Below are positions 37,901-50,600 of a stretch of DNA of 64,000 bases, one piece after another (the stretch's first letter is position 1; each line of letters begins with the position of its first letter). Origin of the DNA: Dipetalonema caudispina (taxonomy: Eukaryota; Nematoda; Chromadorea; Rhabditida; Onchocercidae). The stretch spans positions 62,001 to 126,000 of the forward strand of contig JABVXV010000028.1 of assembly GCA_013365325.1 (NCBI GenBank), given 5' to 3'. Under the pieces are notes generated by a model that did no database searches, was not told the origin of the DNA, and saw nothing but the letters and a program-made list of their open reading frames with translations. The position numbers and the translations under genes are program-made.

Positions 37901-38060
37901 GCTTGGCTCGCATAAATACGCGTGAAACTTCACAAGGACAGATAAAAGAAGCAAGGAATGCATTGTTATTATTCAACTTGTTAATGACAAGACAAGAGGA
38001 GGTTGAAAACGGTGAATATGTCCCTAAAATTAGAAGAGAAATTGGATTCATATTCAAAAG
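37901..38060 (+). CDS. Coding-like isolated exon, gene unknown
   Basis: A 160-nt stretch bounded by a weak acceptor (TTTATGAG) and a GT at AAAAG|GTCAGA. Its one good frame gives a charged helical peptide that does not look like random AT-rich translation: GQIKEARNALLLFNLLMTRQ, then EEVENGEYVPKIRREIGF. No partner exons in phase were found within several kilobases. It could be one exon of a gene with long introns, an exon remnant, or a small unrecognised gene. Confidence 0.3.
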
Positions 38061-39546
38061 GTCAGAGGAACTATTTCTGTCTATCGTATATCATCAATTA
38101 TATTTACAAATGAATATTTTCATAATTCGTAGTTATAATCTCTTACAGAATAATTGTAAAATATTTGCTTTATATGAAATTATTTTGTTTATTATTAATT
38201 ACAATATTTGAAAATTTTGATTCCTTCCACCCATACCCATAATGTTAATAACACTTATTGCTGAATGATAATTTAAATCGTTTTAATCAAATATCATCCT
38301 TTAGTCCCTCTATATTTCCTATTCTTCTCATGTAAATATCCGACATGTTAAAGTGAGGAATATATTCTCTAAATAATTTACATCTTTGCTTACTTAACAT
38401 AAAATTAAATCTTACACAAATACAATTATTGTCTTCCTCTAATTTACTCATGCATATATCTTTTCATTTTCGTCGGTATTTACCACTTATCACATTAAAT
38501 ATTTCGTCAATTATTATCTAAATGAGAAGAAAATGTAAAGTTTGAACTTCGTTTAAACCAAATTATAAATATATCTTTCCAAAAGATTTAAATATTACTC
38601 GGAAGTTTCAAAATAAATTTTTCTTTGACATATTAACAGGAAAAGCTTCCTGAATGCAATGAGTTCATATATATCATAAATTCAAAATATTAAACTGATC
38701 TATCGGCAGCTTGACCATTCCTATAGCTTCGCTAACGAAATCACTGTGAAACTAATTTGTTAATCTGTTGTTTTTATATTTTGCTCTTAGCTTTGTTCTG
38801 AAATTTAATGATTAAAACTTTTAATTTAGAGTGAAATCCCGTAAGATTTTGGCGTTCATAATTAATCACGAGAGAGTTGTAATGGTTATCCTGACAATGA
38901 CATTCAGATTCTACAACCATAATTAATTAAGTAGCCACATCTAATATTTTTGATCCATAATTAATTCTGTGTAGCATTCCAATTCTTAAATGATATTAGT
39001 AGTATTGACAACGATCTTAACTATCATACTAATAAATATTCGCTATGAACAACAACTCTTCATTTGTTTAGTTCGCTCAATCTAATACTTTTCGTTTCTT
39101 TCCTCAATTTTTTAATTATTAAAATGCTAACAAAAATATGACAGTTATTCGATACAGTGACATGGCAAAGATCAAATATTTGATTTCGATTACTAGTCGA
39201 TTAACTAATTACCTGGAAGGATAATATTATTTCATAAGTCAAGTAGTAGGCATGAGTACAGATGAATCTTAATGGAATTATTGTACTTATTTTACTGTAT
39301 ATTTTTGTGATCACCAAGATGGTAATAGCACACTAAACTGAAGAGAAGGTCATCGCCTCCTAAATAATTTATTATTCATTCGTATTACAACTTAATAAAC
39401 ATTTTAGGTTATAATTTAGCGACAAGTTGACAATTTCTTGCTTCTTAAACTCATCCTACAAATATATGAGCAGCATTTTGTAAGTTTATCACTCTCAAAT
39501 TTACGATTAGGTGTTCAAATTAACTTCAATAAAAGATATAATTTAC

Positions 39547-39573
39547 AAAAAAAAAAAAAAAAAAAAAAAAAAA
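39547..39573. repeat. Poly(A) tract (27 nt)
   Basis: Uninterrupted A run. The ORF just after it is not supported. Confidence 0.9.
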
Positions 39574-41654
39574 GTTGCCAATAAATAAAATTCACGTAAT
39601 GAAGAAAAAAGAAGGGGGAGGTGAAGATTTATATGTGCTGCTTCGTTTTGTTAGGATGAATTGCTTGCGGAACGCATGGCAATCACTGTTATCATTAGTG
39701 ATAACGATGTCGACAAACCATCCATCTCATCGTTCATTAAATGAATATCAGATAACGATAGCTCAAAAGCATCATCGTTGGTTCATGTTTGTTGTCAAAG
39801 GACAAATAAACGAGAAATAGATTGTTTGATTGCAGGTAAGCTCATCATCATCATCATCACCTGGACAGTTAAGAGCGGATTATCTTCACCTATTAGATAC
39901 ACAATACTAAAATACTTTACATACAAAACTAAATAAAAAAAAAAAGAAAAAAGAAAAAAAAACTTTTCCAATAGCTTAATTGAAACAAAATTCAACATTT
40001 GAAATAATTTTTTATACGAAATTAGTAATAGCTTCAGGAGAAATTTTACTTTTCCATACTCGATACAGATACACATTTATTAGCATTCCGATCTGTAATC
40101 CACATTTGTACTCAAACATGAGTTTTGTGATCATCGTAATTATAAGTCGCATTTCAGTTAGTTTATTTATTTTCTTTTTTTTTGTTCTATATTGCGCAAT
40201 GTTGATTTCAAGCTGTTTTGTATGATGGATTTGTTAAGCTTAATCGTTATCGCAAAAAGAGATCAAGAGACAGATATGTGATGACTGATATGATCTGAGA
40301 ATATTGGCAAACAAGAAATGCCGAAATTTGATGCAGACCCATTTGCAGTGAAATGAATTGATCGATATGAGACGATCTTTGATGTGCAGTAGTTCAGAGA
40401 CTGTGCTTCTGTTCAATAATTGAAGCACAATGGATCGATTTCTTAGCGCAAAGTTGAATCCCAACGGTGACGTAACTAATTGTTGGGATGGGAAAGAAAG
40501 CGCAAAAGCAATTTGATGGTTGTTCTCCGTGCGTGTGATGTAACTGTCTAAGATATATATATATGTTCATTACCGCCCCGAAACATCCATACAGCTAATA
40601 TCTTCCCATTCATCCTTTTATAAAACTGAATCCGTTAGGCCATTTGCGCCTGTGCACAAATTTTCCTTCAAAATTATTTCGTTTCTTCTGATCCTCTGAT
40701 CCTAATTGATGTTTCTAAAGTAAATAATTCGAATCATAAGTTTACTTTTCACATCTATGATATTTCGATGTTTTTAAGCTAAAAAAATTTTCAAGACAAC
40801 TAATTGAATTCATTCTTTTTAAATCCTACAAAAATTTTTTTGAAAACCTTGATCGATACTCATTAAATTCATTAGTTGTTATTAATTAGTTACCAGTTAT
40901 TTTTTATTCAAATCTTTGTTGAATCCAAAATTTTTTCGCTATTAGCAAATATATGCCATGAATTAATCCATTTCGTAATTTTGTTTAACTCACCAAAAAT
41001 GATAAATTTGAATTTTTAAATGTAATTTTTAACCTATCGGAGATTTTCGTTTAATTATTTTGCATGCAAAATGTGACAGCAATGTAAATTAGTTTATTGA
41101 TTGGTTTTAGAGGAGTTTTTGTCCGACAGCATTTTTTTCACAAATTTATCGCTAAATGGAATGTACTTCTTCGAAATTTTCATTGTCTAATTTTCTTTCT
41201 ACTTTTGCACATCAGAAGATTTAATCGTTTCTTTTGAAAAATTTTGCATTTAAATTGGCATTTTTATTCCTTAACTTGAAAGTTCAATTTCAATTTCTAT
41301 CTCTTCGTTCATCCAATAATCAATAATAATGAACAAGCTAGAAATCACAACATTTTACACCTCTTATCACAAAATCTTACTCCAAAAGTATGTAATACGA
41401 TACTACAAAATCTTGTTTACTTACTATTCTTTTGAAATTTTAACTTCTTTGCACTAAATTTAAAAGATGCATATCGAATTTAGCGTAGTAAAAGGTCATT
41501 ATGGGGTCGGATAAAGGCTATTCTGGTTATACTTTTCTCAATGACCTGTTAAAAATCGTACAATTTACATTCGTATTTTTGTATTGACAGTATCATAAAG
41601 TATTCTATTTTAAATGGAAAATGTTAAAGTACTGCTAAAATGTGTCATTCACTG

Positions 41655-41685
<31 letters not shown>

Positions 41686-41688
41686 TTT
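41655..41688. repeat. Poly(T) tract
   Basis: About 34 bases of T broken by a single C, much like the tract at 37343. Confidence 0.9.
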
Positions 41689-42186
41689 CAAGGTATCGAT
41701 TTGGCGATCAATTCTTTCCTCAACACAATTTTAATTCCTGTATGAATTGCCGGCCTTCATTTTTTCTTCCGGACATTTCTTCATAACATTCATCTATTAC
41801 TGTTCATTTTCATTTCCATCCTCATCATTAATTCTATTCCTATTTTATTTCTATCGATTTATTTAGTACCAATTGCTTCTTGCATGCTATGAGAGACTTT
41901 ATCGATTAGAAATTTTTTTTTCCTTCCCCGTGGATTTAAGTATGAATAGAAAGGAAATTGAGAAGTGTGTATCTAAATTATAGATCGTTGTACTGAAATT
42001 GTTGAGAATCTATCCGGATAAAACTATTCCTCCTACCGGATAGCTTTACTTTTAGGATATGAATATCTTTACATGTTTTTTTTTCCCCTTATAAGCTTTT
42101 ATTTAGTTTTCCATACTTTACTTCAAATGCAACTCGTATTTTATTTATTTACTATTCGCCCTGTTAAAGTGAGAGCTGAAGAAATC

Positions 42187-42644
42187 AAGAATCAGAAACT
42201 TGGAAGAACGAAACGAACCTATCCAGACTATATGTCCCAATTGTAATGTAAGTTCAGATATCGTTATTTACATTTAATTTAAATTCAGACTTTTGAATCA
42301 GCAAAATTTGACAAATCAGGTAGTTATATTTTAACAAAATTTGAGAAAGCGTAAGGATTTAATACTTTTATATCATTTATTAATGAGATTTGCAATATTA
42401 TTCAAATATTTGGTTCATTATAACCAAGTAAAATTAGCACTTAAAATACTGAAGCGCCTAAAATATTGAATTTATTTAATTAATTTAGGCTCAAATCATA
42501 ACGGATGTACGAAAACGATGGCAATGTAAATTGTTTAGTTGTACTTTTCGACGTTCAGTTCATTTTTGTCCCGCATGTGACAATGTTGTGAGCAAACAAT
42601 ATCTGACAACTATAAAGAACAATTCAACATCATCGTTCACTTGA
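42187..42644 (+). CDS. Small zinc-ribbon protein resembling the LITAF domain, 5' end uncertain
   Basis: Two exons join in phase 0: one ending at 42247 (donor AAT|GTAAGT) and one at 42489-42644 (acceptor AATTTAG), which stops after 51 codons. The first supplies a CPNC knuckle (TICPNCN). The second reads AQIITDVRKRWQCKLFSC and then VHFCPACDNVV, a CPAC knuckle in an H-x-CPxC setting. CPxC...HxCPxC is the signature of LITAF/CDIP-type domains, zinc-binding monotopic membrane domains of endosomes and lysosomes. Here the stretch between the knuckles is only about 30 residues; the long hydrophobic segment of typical LITAF is absent, and a basic, cysteine-containing stretch stands there. A possible first exon with ATG is at 41941-41967 (MNRKEIEKC), but the link is speculative. 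It could be another zinc-ribbon family. Confidence 0.5.
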
Positions 42645-43922
42645 AAATTTCATTTTTCTACTGTTAAATGGAGGAAGAATTAATTGAAATTCTGAATATG
42701 AAATATTACTTAAAAATTGAGATAATTATGCATTGTCCATTTTCTTAAATGCTAATCAAACATGATATTGGATTACATACTTCCGATGTCATATTTTAAG
42801 GTACCATTTATTCTATGTAATTTAATTGTGTGAAAAATAAATTCAAATGTAATAAAAGCTTTAAATGATTCAGATGATATGAGAACAGTTTAGATTTGCA
42901 TCACTCTCAATCCTGGAAAAAAAAAATGAGAATATGGATTGTTCAAATATCAGACAGGAAAGTACTACTGAATTTCCTACTTGTAATGAGAACTATCTCT
43001 TGGAACTGTAAAGATCAAACATATTGTTTCATTACAAACTTTTTAATAATAGAAACATTCTGAACTGCAGTATTTTCACTATTGTTGATGGTGTTGTGAA
43101 GTGAATTGTATTTATTTATATTTTCAATGAATTTTATAGTAAAAACTCTTTTGTTTTATTGATCTTTGTTGTCTTATTTATGTTTCAAAAAAAAAAAAAA
43201 AAAATGCTTTTAAGATTGTTCTACGTATAGATTAGATTGTCTTTTAAGTGAGAGATGAATTATATAATTTTCGCTTTCCCTAATTCTTTTTCCAACATTT
43301 CACTTTATCCTTTGGAAATTTAAAAAAAATTATTCTTTCCAAACCTATCACATTTTTAATGGCAGATTACGGAATACATTCTCTTTTACATTTTAGTTCT
43401 AAAAGGTTGGAATGTAACTAAGTAGAAGCATATGTACTACGATGTATTTCTACTTCTACTCCTTAACAATGTCACATAATTAAATATATAACTTCTTACT
43501 TTTCCTAACAATCTCCGAAGCTAATTAATAAAATATTGATTGTACTACAATTTTGCTTCATGAATAAATTATTAATCAATCGATTCTTTTCGATTAGTAG
43601 AATAATTTCTGGAAAAGTTTGAATTGTGAGATTTTTTTAGAATTGAGCAGGAACAAAATCCTCTTCAACTAAAATTCTCAATGACCTCCATTTTGATGTG
43701 CTGACCTTTCGTCCATCCAACATTTATAAGGTCAATAAATTGATATATTATGTAACTTAATTATTACTTTCCTTGCCATATATAAAATCTTACTTTGTCA
43801 CCGGAAAGTCTTATATCATTTTGTCACTTTTTATTAAAGCAACGACGACATTTCGTGGTATTGTCGCTATTTCTGCCGCTCATCCTTGTAGCAATCAAAG
43901 CTGTATTATTTGTTATGTATAC

Positions 43923-43951
43923 CTGTCTGTCTGTCTGTCCGTCTGTCTGTC
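43923..43951. repeat. (GTCT)n tetranucleotide microsatellite
   Basis: About seven units with one substitution. The cysteine/leucine-rich ORFs across it are translations of the repeat. Confidence 0.9.
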
Positions 43952-45006
43952 CATTTGAAATGAATGCAAAAATTTTTTGGAGACATTCTTGGAAGTGTTA
44001 TAGAACGACATATGACATTAGCTTGACAAGGGAAGATTGATGCATCGTTATAAGTACTTCCCGCATCGAAGTTAAAAAAGATATTATCGATCAATTTTTT
44101 TTTTTGGTAGTCGAGAATAACTTAGTCCTAAAAAATAATAAGCTCATTTTGTTCAAAATATGATAAGTTAATATATTTAAGCAAGTAATATTGGTCGGAA
44201 ATGCAAATCATTTCCCGGAGCAGAAGCACAAAGACTTTCGTTTCTCATACTTTAGGACGAAATTATTGTTACGATACGTCAATTAAATTTAATAATTCTC
44301 ATATCTTTTAAATAGATCGATGTGAAGACATTCAACTCTCAAAAGATTATTATACCTTAGAATATTATGACTAACATTTTCCACAGTTAAGGATCCGTTG
44401 AGCACTTTCCGATTACAACAAGTAGTAATTTTTATTTTCACTTTTTTTTTCTTTTTTTTTTTTTTTTTTTGTAAAATAAATATTTCTGAGAAGTAACTAT
44501 TTGAATGCTCGAATTATGCTGATGGAAATGGAATGATATTAGTTATTCCATTTCCTATCATCCTTCCAACCATCCTTTCCCAACACATCACCATGTGTTT
44601 TTCTAACATTTCGATGCAATCCAATGGTTTGTCACAGATTGATGATTCATATTAGTCAGATTCATCCTATCTGCAAGTTTACTGCTGCAATTTTTTAATT
44701 TGGACATTTTTTTCACTTCACATTTGTAATTTCAAATTCCCCAAATAATGTAGCATTTGTGTTCAGACAAAAATCACACCTTTGTTGCATGAAAATTTTA
44801 AATTATCCACTTTTTACTTAAAGGAAATTCGTTCTGAAGTGAAATAAAATAATGTTGGAGGAGATTTTTTACATGTTCAAGGGTAGTAAATATGCATATC
44901 GCGATCCGATATATTATTTTTAGATGGTCTATATTTAAATTTAAACTTCACTGACTCGTTTTATATTTCAAGTAGAATAAATCGTAATTCAGCAGGGTGC
45001 CATTTG

Positions 45007-45075
45007 ATATATATATATATATGTATGGAAAGAGAGAGAAAGAGATAGAGAGGGAGAGAGAGAAAGAGAAAGGAG
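45007..45075. repeat. (AT)n followed by (GA)n-rich microsatellite
   Basis: A short AT run, about 8 bases of other sequence, then a long purine GA/GAAA-rich run. Confidence 0.85.
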
Positions 45076-47690
45076 TAAAAACATAATTGAAATGTATTAA
45101 GCGAAGGAAATTCGACGGATACGACACTATTAGCAATTGTGTTTATTTTTGAAAATTCCAAACATTTTGTCTGAAATACTTTACAGCTTCTTACCATCAC
45201 ATTTGGACATTGATTCCTTTTATTGATGAATGAATTTCTCATATTGGTGACTATGACATGCTAATTTTAAATCTAAAAAAATTGTTTCAATTATTTCTTC
45301 ATTATGTATGGATGTTGTAAGGAATTTTAATTTCTGTTTATTAAGGCCTAATTCTTCCTGAAGATATGATTATGTTATGCTCTCTCAGGTATGCACCGTA
45401 TCACAATACATATCACTATATGTGGACTTTATTTATTTTATGCTAATAGATTCAGTTTTTCAGGTCAAATTAAAATTTGACCATAATTTCAACTTTATTT
45501 TGTTAACATAGCTAAAATGCGACATATATCTTTAACGGTTCAAATTTTATGATTAGTTATTAAATTCTAACAGATGCTTAATTTAAGTTAAAAGAATCAT
45601 ATAAACTGAACGATACCTTGTGATGCTGCTTTTTTTTTAATGAGAAAGTAAAAATTATCATTCAATGACAATTTTGCTTTGATTGATTCGTATTAAGCAA
45701 AATCAAACAAATACATTTTTCAATTTATTTATAAATAATCCTTCATAATGTTTACAATTTTTCTAATGCTTTTTCCATCAATTACAGTTTGATCTACAAA
45801 ATATGTTTGTGTAAAGAATAAATTTGTTTCTTTCTTAGAAACTGAACTTTAAATGTAGCATGGAAACTTTTAGATTCCATCTTTTTCACAATGAATAATT
45901 TCGAGGAAGAGATATTTCTCTTTTCTCCGCTGATTTTTTATGTCCTTAGATTTAAAGCTATTAATATCAAATCAAAACTTTTAAGGTGTGCTTTTGTGAT
46001 TAAAGTATATTTGTCTATTCAAAACCAGATGAATTATCAATTAAATTTTTACCATTTAATAATAATAAATAAATAACAATATGCTGATTGTTAATACTCT
46101 CTCCTTTAATCCTGTATATTAAAAATCAAATTTGGAATGCATGAAGCAAATTCTGATCAAAAATTTATATGTTTGCATAAAATTTCCATCTCAGTACAGT
46201 TGATTCTTTAAAATATGTAAATAGCCAATGCGGAGAATTTCATGAAAGACCATTTATTTCATTGATTGTCCATTGTCATCTTTGTGGTCATTTTCGCTTT
46301 TGCGTATAGATTTGTTCCACTTCGACTCGATCTTCACTCATCCATCCTTTTATTCATTGCTTTGTTAGAAGGAATATTTCTAACTTATTTCATCGTTCAT
46401 ACATTGTAATGTTAAGCAGAGAGAGGTGCAAAAAGAACGAATACATTTATAAATTATCTTAAAGTTTTAGTCTAACATCTTTAAGCTATTCCAACCAATT
46501 TGTCACTTCCACATTGAACATAAAGTAATAATCTATTCTTTGCCAAAATTAGACATTTCGAACTTCCGAATTTCGGCGACTATTTTTATTTTCTTTACTA
46601 TTTCATCTCTCTTCGTCCTCTTTTTCTAATCTTTAAATGTAAGAAGAAAAGAAAGGATCTGAAAGGCCTCATTAACATCACACAACCTTCGAAGTTCGTT
46701 TTTCCTTCTTTTCCTTAAAAAAAAGAAAACCTCCATAAAATTGATTGGATTTTGATTGAAGTTGTTGCCTATTTCCTTGGATTTTTTCAATGAATGAAAA
46801 AAAAAAAAAACAGAAAACGAAGATAAATTTATGTCTTAAGAATTTGCTAATAACGTAAACATTCAAGCGTTATTTCTATGTTGAAATTGTTCGTTTTAAT
46901 TGAATTTTTATTAAAGTGGACTCTAATTGAGGTAAAATTTAAAAATCGATAATGAATAAACCTATAGTACTTTAAAATAAAATGGTAATTCGAAAAGTCT
47001 CATTGAAATGTTATCTTTCGTATTAAAGTTGACCCTTTTTCTTCATACAAATCTATTTTTACACACTATTGTTTAGTTCCATCTGAATATATCCTAATGT
47101 ATCTAAAGCTATTACATAATACTGAAGCGTATATTTTGAAATGATAAAAATCCTTTTTGCACAAAGAATCATTACAGTCAAAGTTCATCGTATCTACAGT
47201 AATTTCTTAAAGCAAGAAAGAAGAAATAGTATCAATAGTCACTATTTTTGATTCGTACTCAGCTTTTACAAATTCAAATCAGATTTTTTTCACAAGTCAA
47301 AAAATTAGCAATAAACGCGATCGTGCATACAATCAAGTATGATAAAGTCGATGTGGAAATTTTTCTACCCATATGTGTTGATAAAAAAATGATATGTATG
47401 ACAAATATTACTTGCATGAATCGATTCATAAATTTATTTTAATTAGATACTTTGATAACATAAAAGATGAAGGACGAAAAAGAAAAAGGTGGAGCTCAAA
47501 TGAGGGCAGAAATGTTGAAAAAATATTCGAAGATTTTTATTCGCCTTAATCATAATGAAATCAAAATGTGTTCTCCATATGTGTAGTGCGGTAAATGATG
47601 AAAGGTATTGTTCTGTCCCTTTGAGTACATCTAAATTTATATTTTTCATCGCAATCCTCAGCTTGTATTTTTCAAAATAAAAATCGAATA

Positions 47691-50600
47691 ATGTCGAAGA
47701 TGAAAAAATGGTTGCAAATGGATGATTCCTGCAGTGGTGAAGAACGAATGGATGCAGTAAATGAGTACAGCCTTCATATTTACTATCAATTTCACAGTAG
47801 CTATTTCAAGGTAATCAATCTTTATTTTCTTTAGAAGATAGGAAAATTACTGAAAACGAGAAGATCACAATATTATCTTATTTGAGACATGCAATTAACG
47901 CTGCGGTTATTATGAATTTTCAGAACATTTTCTTTACTTACCTTTTTTTTTTTCTCATAAACAGGATGAGTTATTATTTTAAAAATTAACAATAATTCAT
48001 TAGCTCTTTTTGAGTAACAAACTTAATTATTAAACAAAATAGTGTAGAATAATTTGTAGAAACCATTTATGTTATTGTCAAAGAAAATGTTCACTTGTAA
48101 TTATGGTATCAGAGGATTGAAGATCGAAAAATTATTATGGATACATTGATGAAAAGGGAATTAATGAACATAAAGGAATGAAGAGATATATTAACGAAGT
48201 ACATCTCTGAGAAAACTAATTTTTCCGCGAAGGGAGTTAAGGATACGGAAATTTAAGACTCATTCGATTTGAACGTTTGGAAAATAATTATGAGTGGTAA
48301 TTACGGCACTGATTGAAAATAAATCACAGCATAATGAAACGAAAATATAAAACATAGGAGTTGTAAGAGAATACTTCCACGCTTTCGTATCCGATGGCTC
48401 ATTCTGCGATGTTCAACTAATAAAAGTATCCCTAATATCCAACTAATAAAAATATGTCTACCTCTTTATCTAATTACTTGACGTTGTTATAAGTCATTAT
48501 ATTTCGATAATCCATCTCGAAGACCTCATTATCATAATATCATTGGAAGTATTTAATTGATAGAGAAATGTAGTAATTTCATATTTTCTCGCTCTCCTAA
48601 TAACAAAATTAAAAGTGTATGCTAGCCTATAGTGCATTTTAATTTTATGTTTGATTAATTAATTTAGATTATTTAACACTCGACTCTAAGAAATTTTGCG
48701 AAATCATATCCGTTAACTCATTCAGGAATTCATCATTATTTCATCAAAGAATAAATTTATCATTCGAATACTAAAGAAACTGTACAATTCATTACCATTC
48801 ATTCTACTAAATCAAAATGCTAACAGCAATATTTTAGAAACATTTGGAGTGTGAATTTTTCAAAATTCCAACCAAACTTCAGAAAACATTCAACAAATTG
48901 TATTGTTGTAAATGGACAGCAGTAAAAGGATGTATGAGCGGAGATGATCAGGTTGCTAGTAGTTCTACATCTGGAAGCACAGAAAGTGTGGAGACAACGG
49001 GTCGACGAGGAGAATTGATCGAATTCGTTAATCCGGTACCAATCCTTTACAACTATGATGATGACATCACCATTCGTTTCGAACTGTAAGCCTTCTTATT
49101 TAATTCATAAAAAATTCTATTGAAAAGAACAATGCAAATTTTAAAAATATCGAATTCACTTTGTGAAAAACACTGGAATTATCATATTAATCGGATTCCT
49201 GGATACTATCATTTATTGGGAAAGTTTTATGTATACCCAATCTCTCTTAGGTTTAAAAATGTATTGTAAATAGAGCAATTAATTAGTGGCTAATTAGAGC
49301 TTATTAGATGCAATAATATTGTGAGGGATAGTTCTTACACATTTCGTAACACTAAAAGGTTTCCTTTCCAAGGATATAATAATTTTGATGAGAATTCAAT
49401 CTTAGAAACATAGAAAGAAACAAATAAGAAAAAGTCAGTCATTGTGCTTGCTGTCAACGGCATATTAAATTAAAATTTAAATAAAAGAATAAAATTAAGA
49501 GTAATATAAGTGATATTTCAAATAGTTTATTGGAAATTTTTTCAAATTAAAGGATATTAAATTATCGGCGAACGGTAATTGGCCAATAGTATTGATATTG
49601 AACACACTCTTTATAATTACTACATTAAATATACCTTGTAATACTTATTACATCACTTTTTCGTCCTCTGATATTGTTTACATTGTTTATTTGTTTTACA
49701 CTATTTTAACTTTTCCAAGCTGTTGTAAATTTTCTCGTAATTAATAGAATTGGATACTATATAGAAATTATATAAGAAATTTGAGATGACAATTTGTGGG
49801 ATGTATGTTGCAAAAAAGTCCAAACAAGGTGCTAAGGCCTGTAAATATGTAAATCAAATCAAAAAAAAAGAGTAAAGATTGCACAATTTGAAATAAAGGA
49901 ACTAATTTGAGTTTTGTAAACGAAACACAATGAATGTAAAATTACGATACTGTCGCATTTTTAATTTTCGTTAAATCCTCGACAGATGTGGCCTTGTAAT
50001 CTCATTGTTGAATTAATCGTCCTAACATTAATGTGTTGTGATTTATTGATAAATTTTATACATTAATACTTGTAGACTAGAAAATGTGAATGAAGAGGAG
50101 GTGACTATGGTCATTCTTCTGATCGTTAATTTGATTAAATATCTTTTTTTTTTTTTTTTTTTTAAACTACTAGAAGTGATATGAAATAAATCACTGTGCT
50201 TTTTTTTTGACTTTTATTCTGTTCATTATTTCTTCTCTTTCGGCTATTGCTGTACAAAAAGCTAAAAACTCAATAAGAAAAAATTGCTTAATTTCTTTGC
50301 TCTTTGAAATCTTTTTTTCGGACTGTTAATAAAAGTCTCTTTTGTTGATCACTCATTTGTAGTGATTAGTGTGAAAAAATTATACAAATAACTCCTCAAA
50401 TATTTGAAGTCGTTCATTTACCGTTTGGCAGCGAAAATTATTTTTTAGACGGCAGTTGAAATTCGAAAAATTTACCAAATATTTGAGTGAAAAAGTTCTT
50501 TTTTGCTTAAATATGTCTTGTCACAATCAATACGACAAAATTAGTTAGCACAAAATGTTGCCGAAAAAGTTGAGCAAAAAATTCAAATGAGTTAAATTCA

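Larger units (their letters stand above)
38061..42180. other. Gene-poor region with homopolymer tracts
   Basis: No supported gene. Poly(A) at 39547-39573 and poly(T) at 41655-41688 (one C interruption). A GC-richer patch at 40240-40600 carries an inverted repeat around a CRE-like site. Confidence 0.45.
42645..47690. other. Gene-poor region with simple repeats
   Basis: No supported gene. Contents: poly(A) at about 43187-43204, three AGGTCA-type half-sites at 43682-43734, a GTCT microsatellite, a poly(T) tract near 44444-44470, an 11-bp inverted repeat at 44524-44555, and adjacent AT and GA microsatellites at 45007-45075. Confidence 0.5.

Noticed and set aside
39575..39820. 81-codon ORF right after a poly(A) tract (possible retroposed copy)
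   Set aside because: The tract is at the 5' side of the ORF, there is no target duplication visible and no homology recognised.
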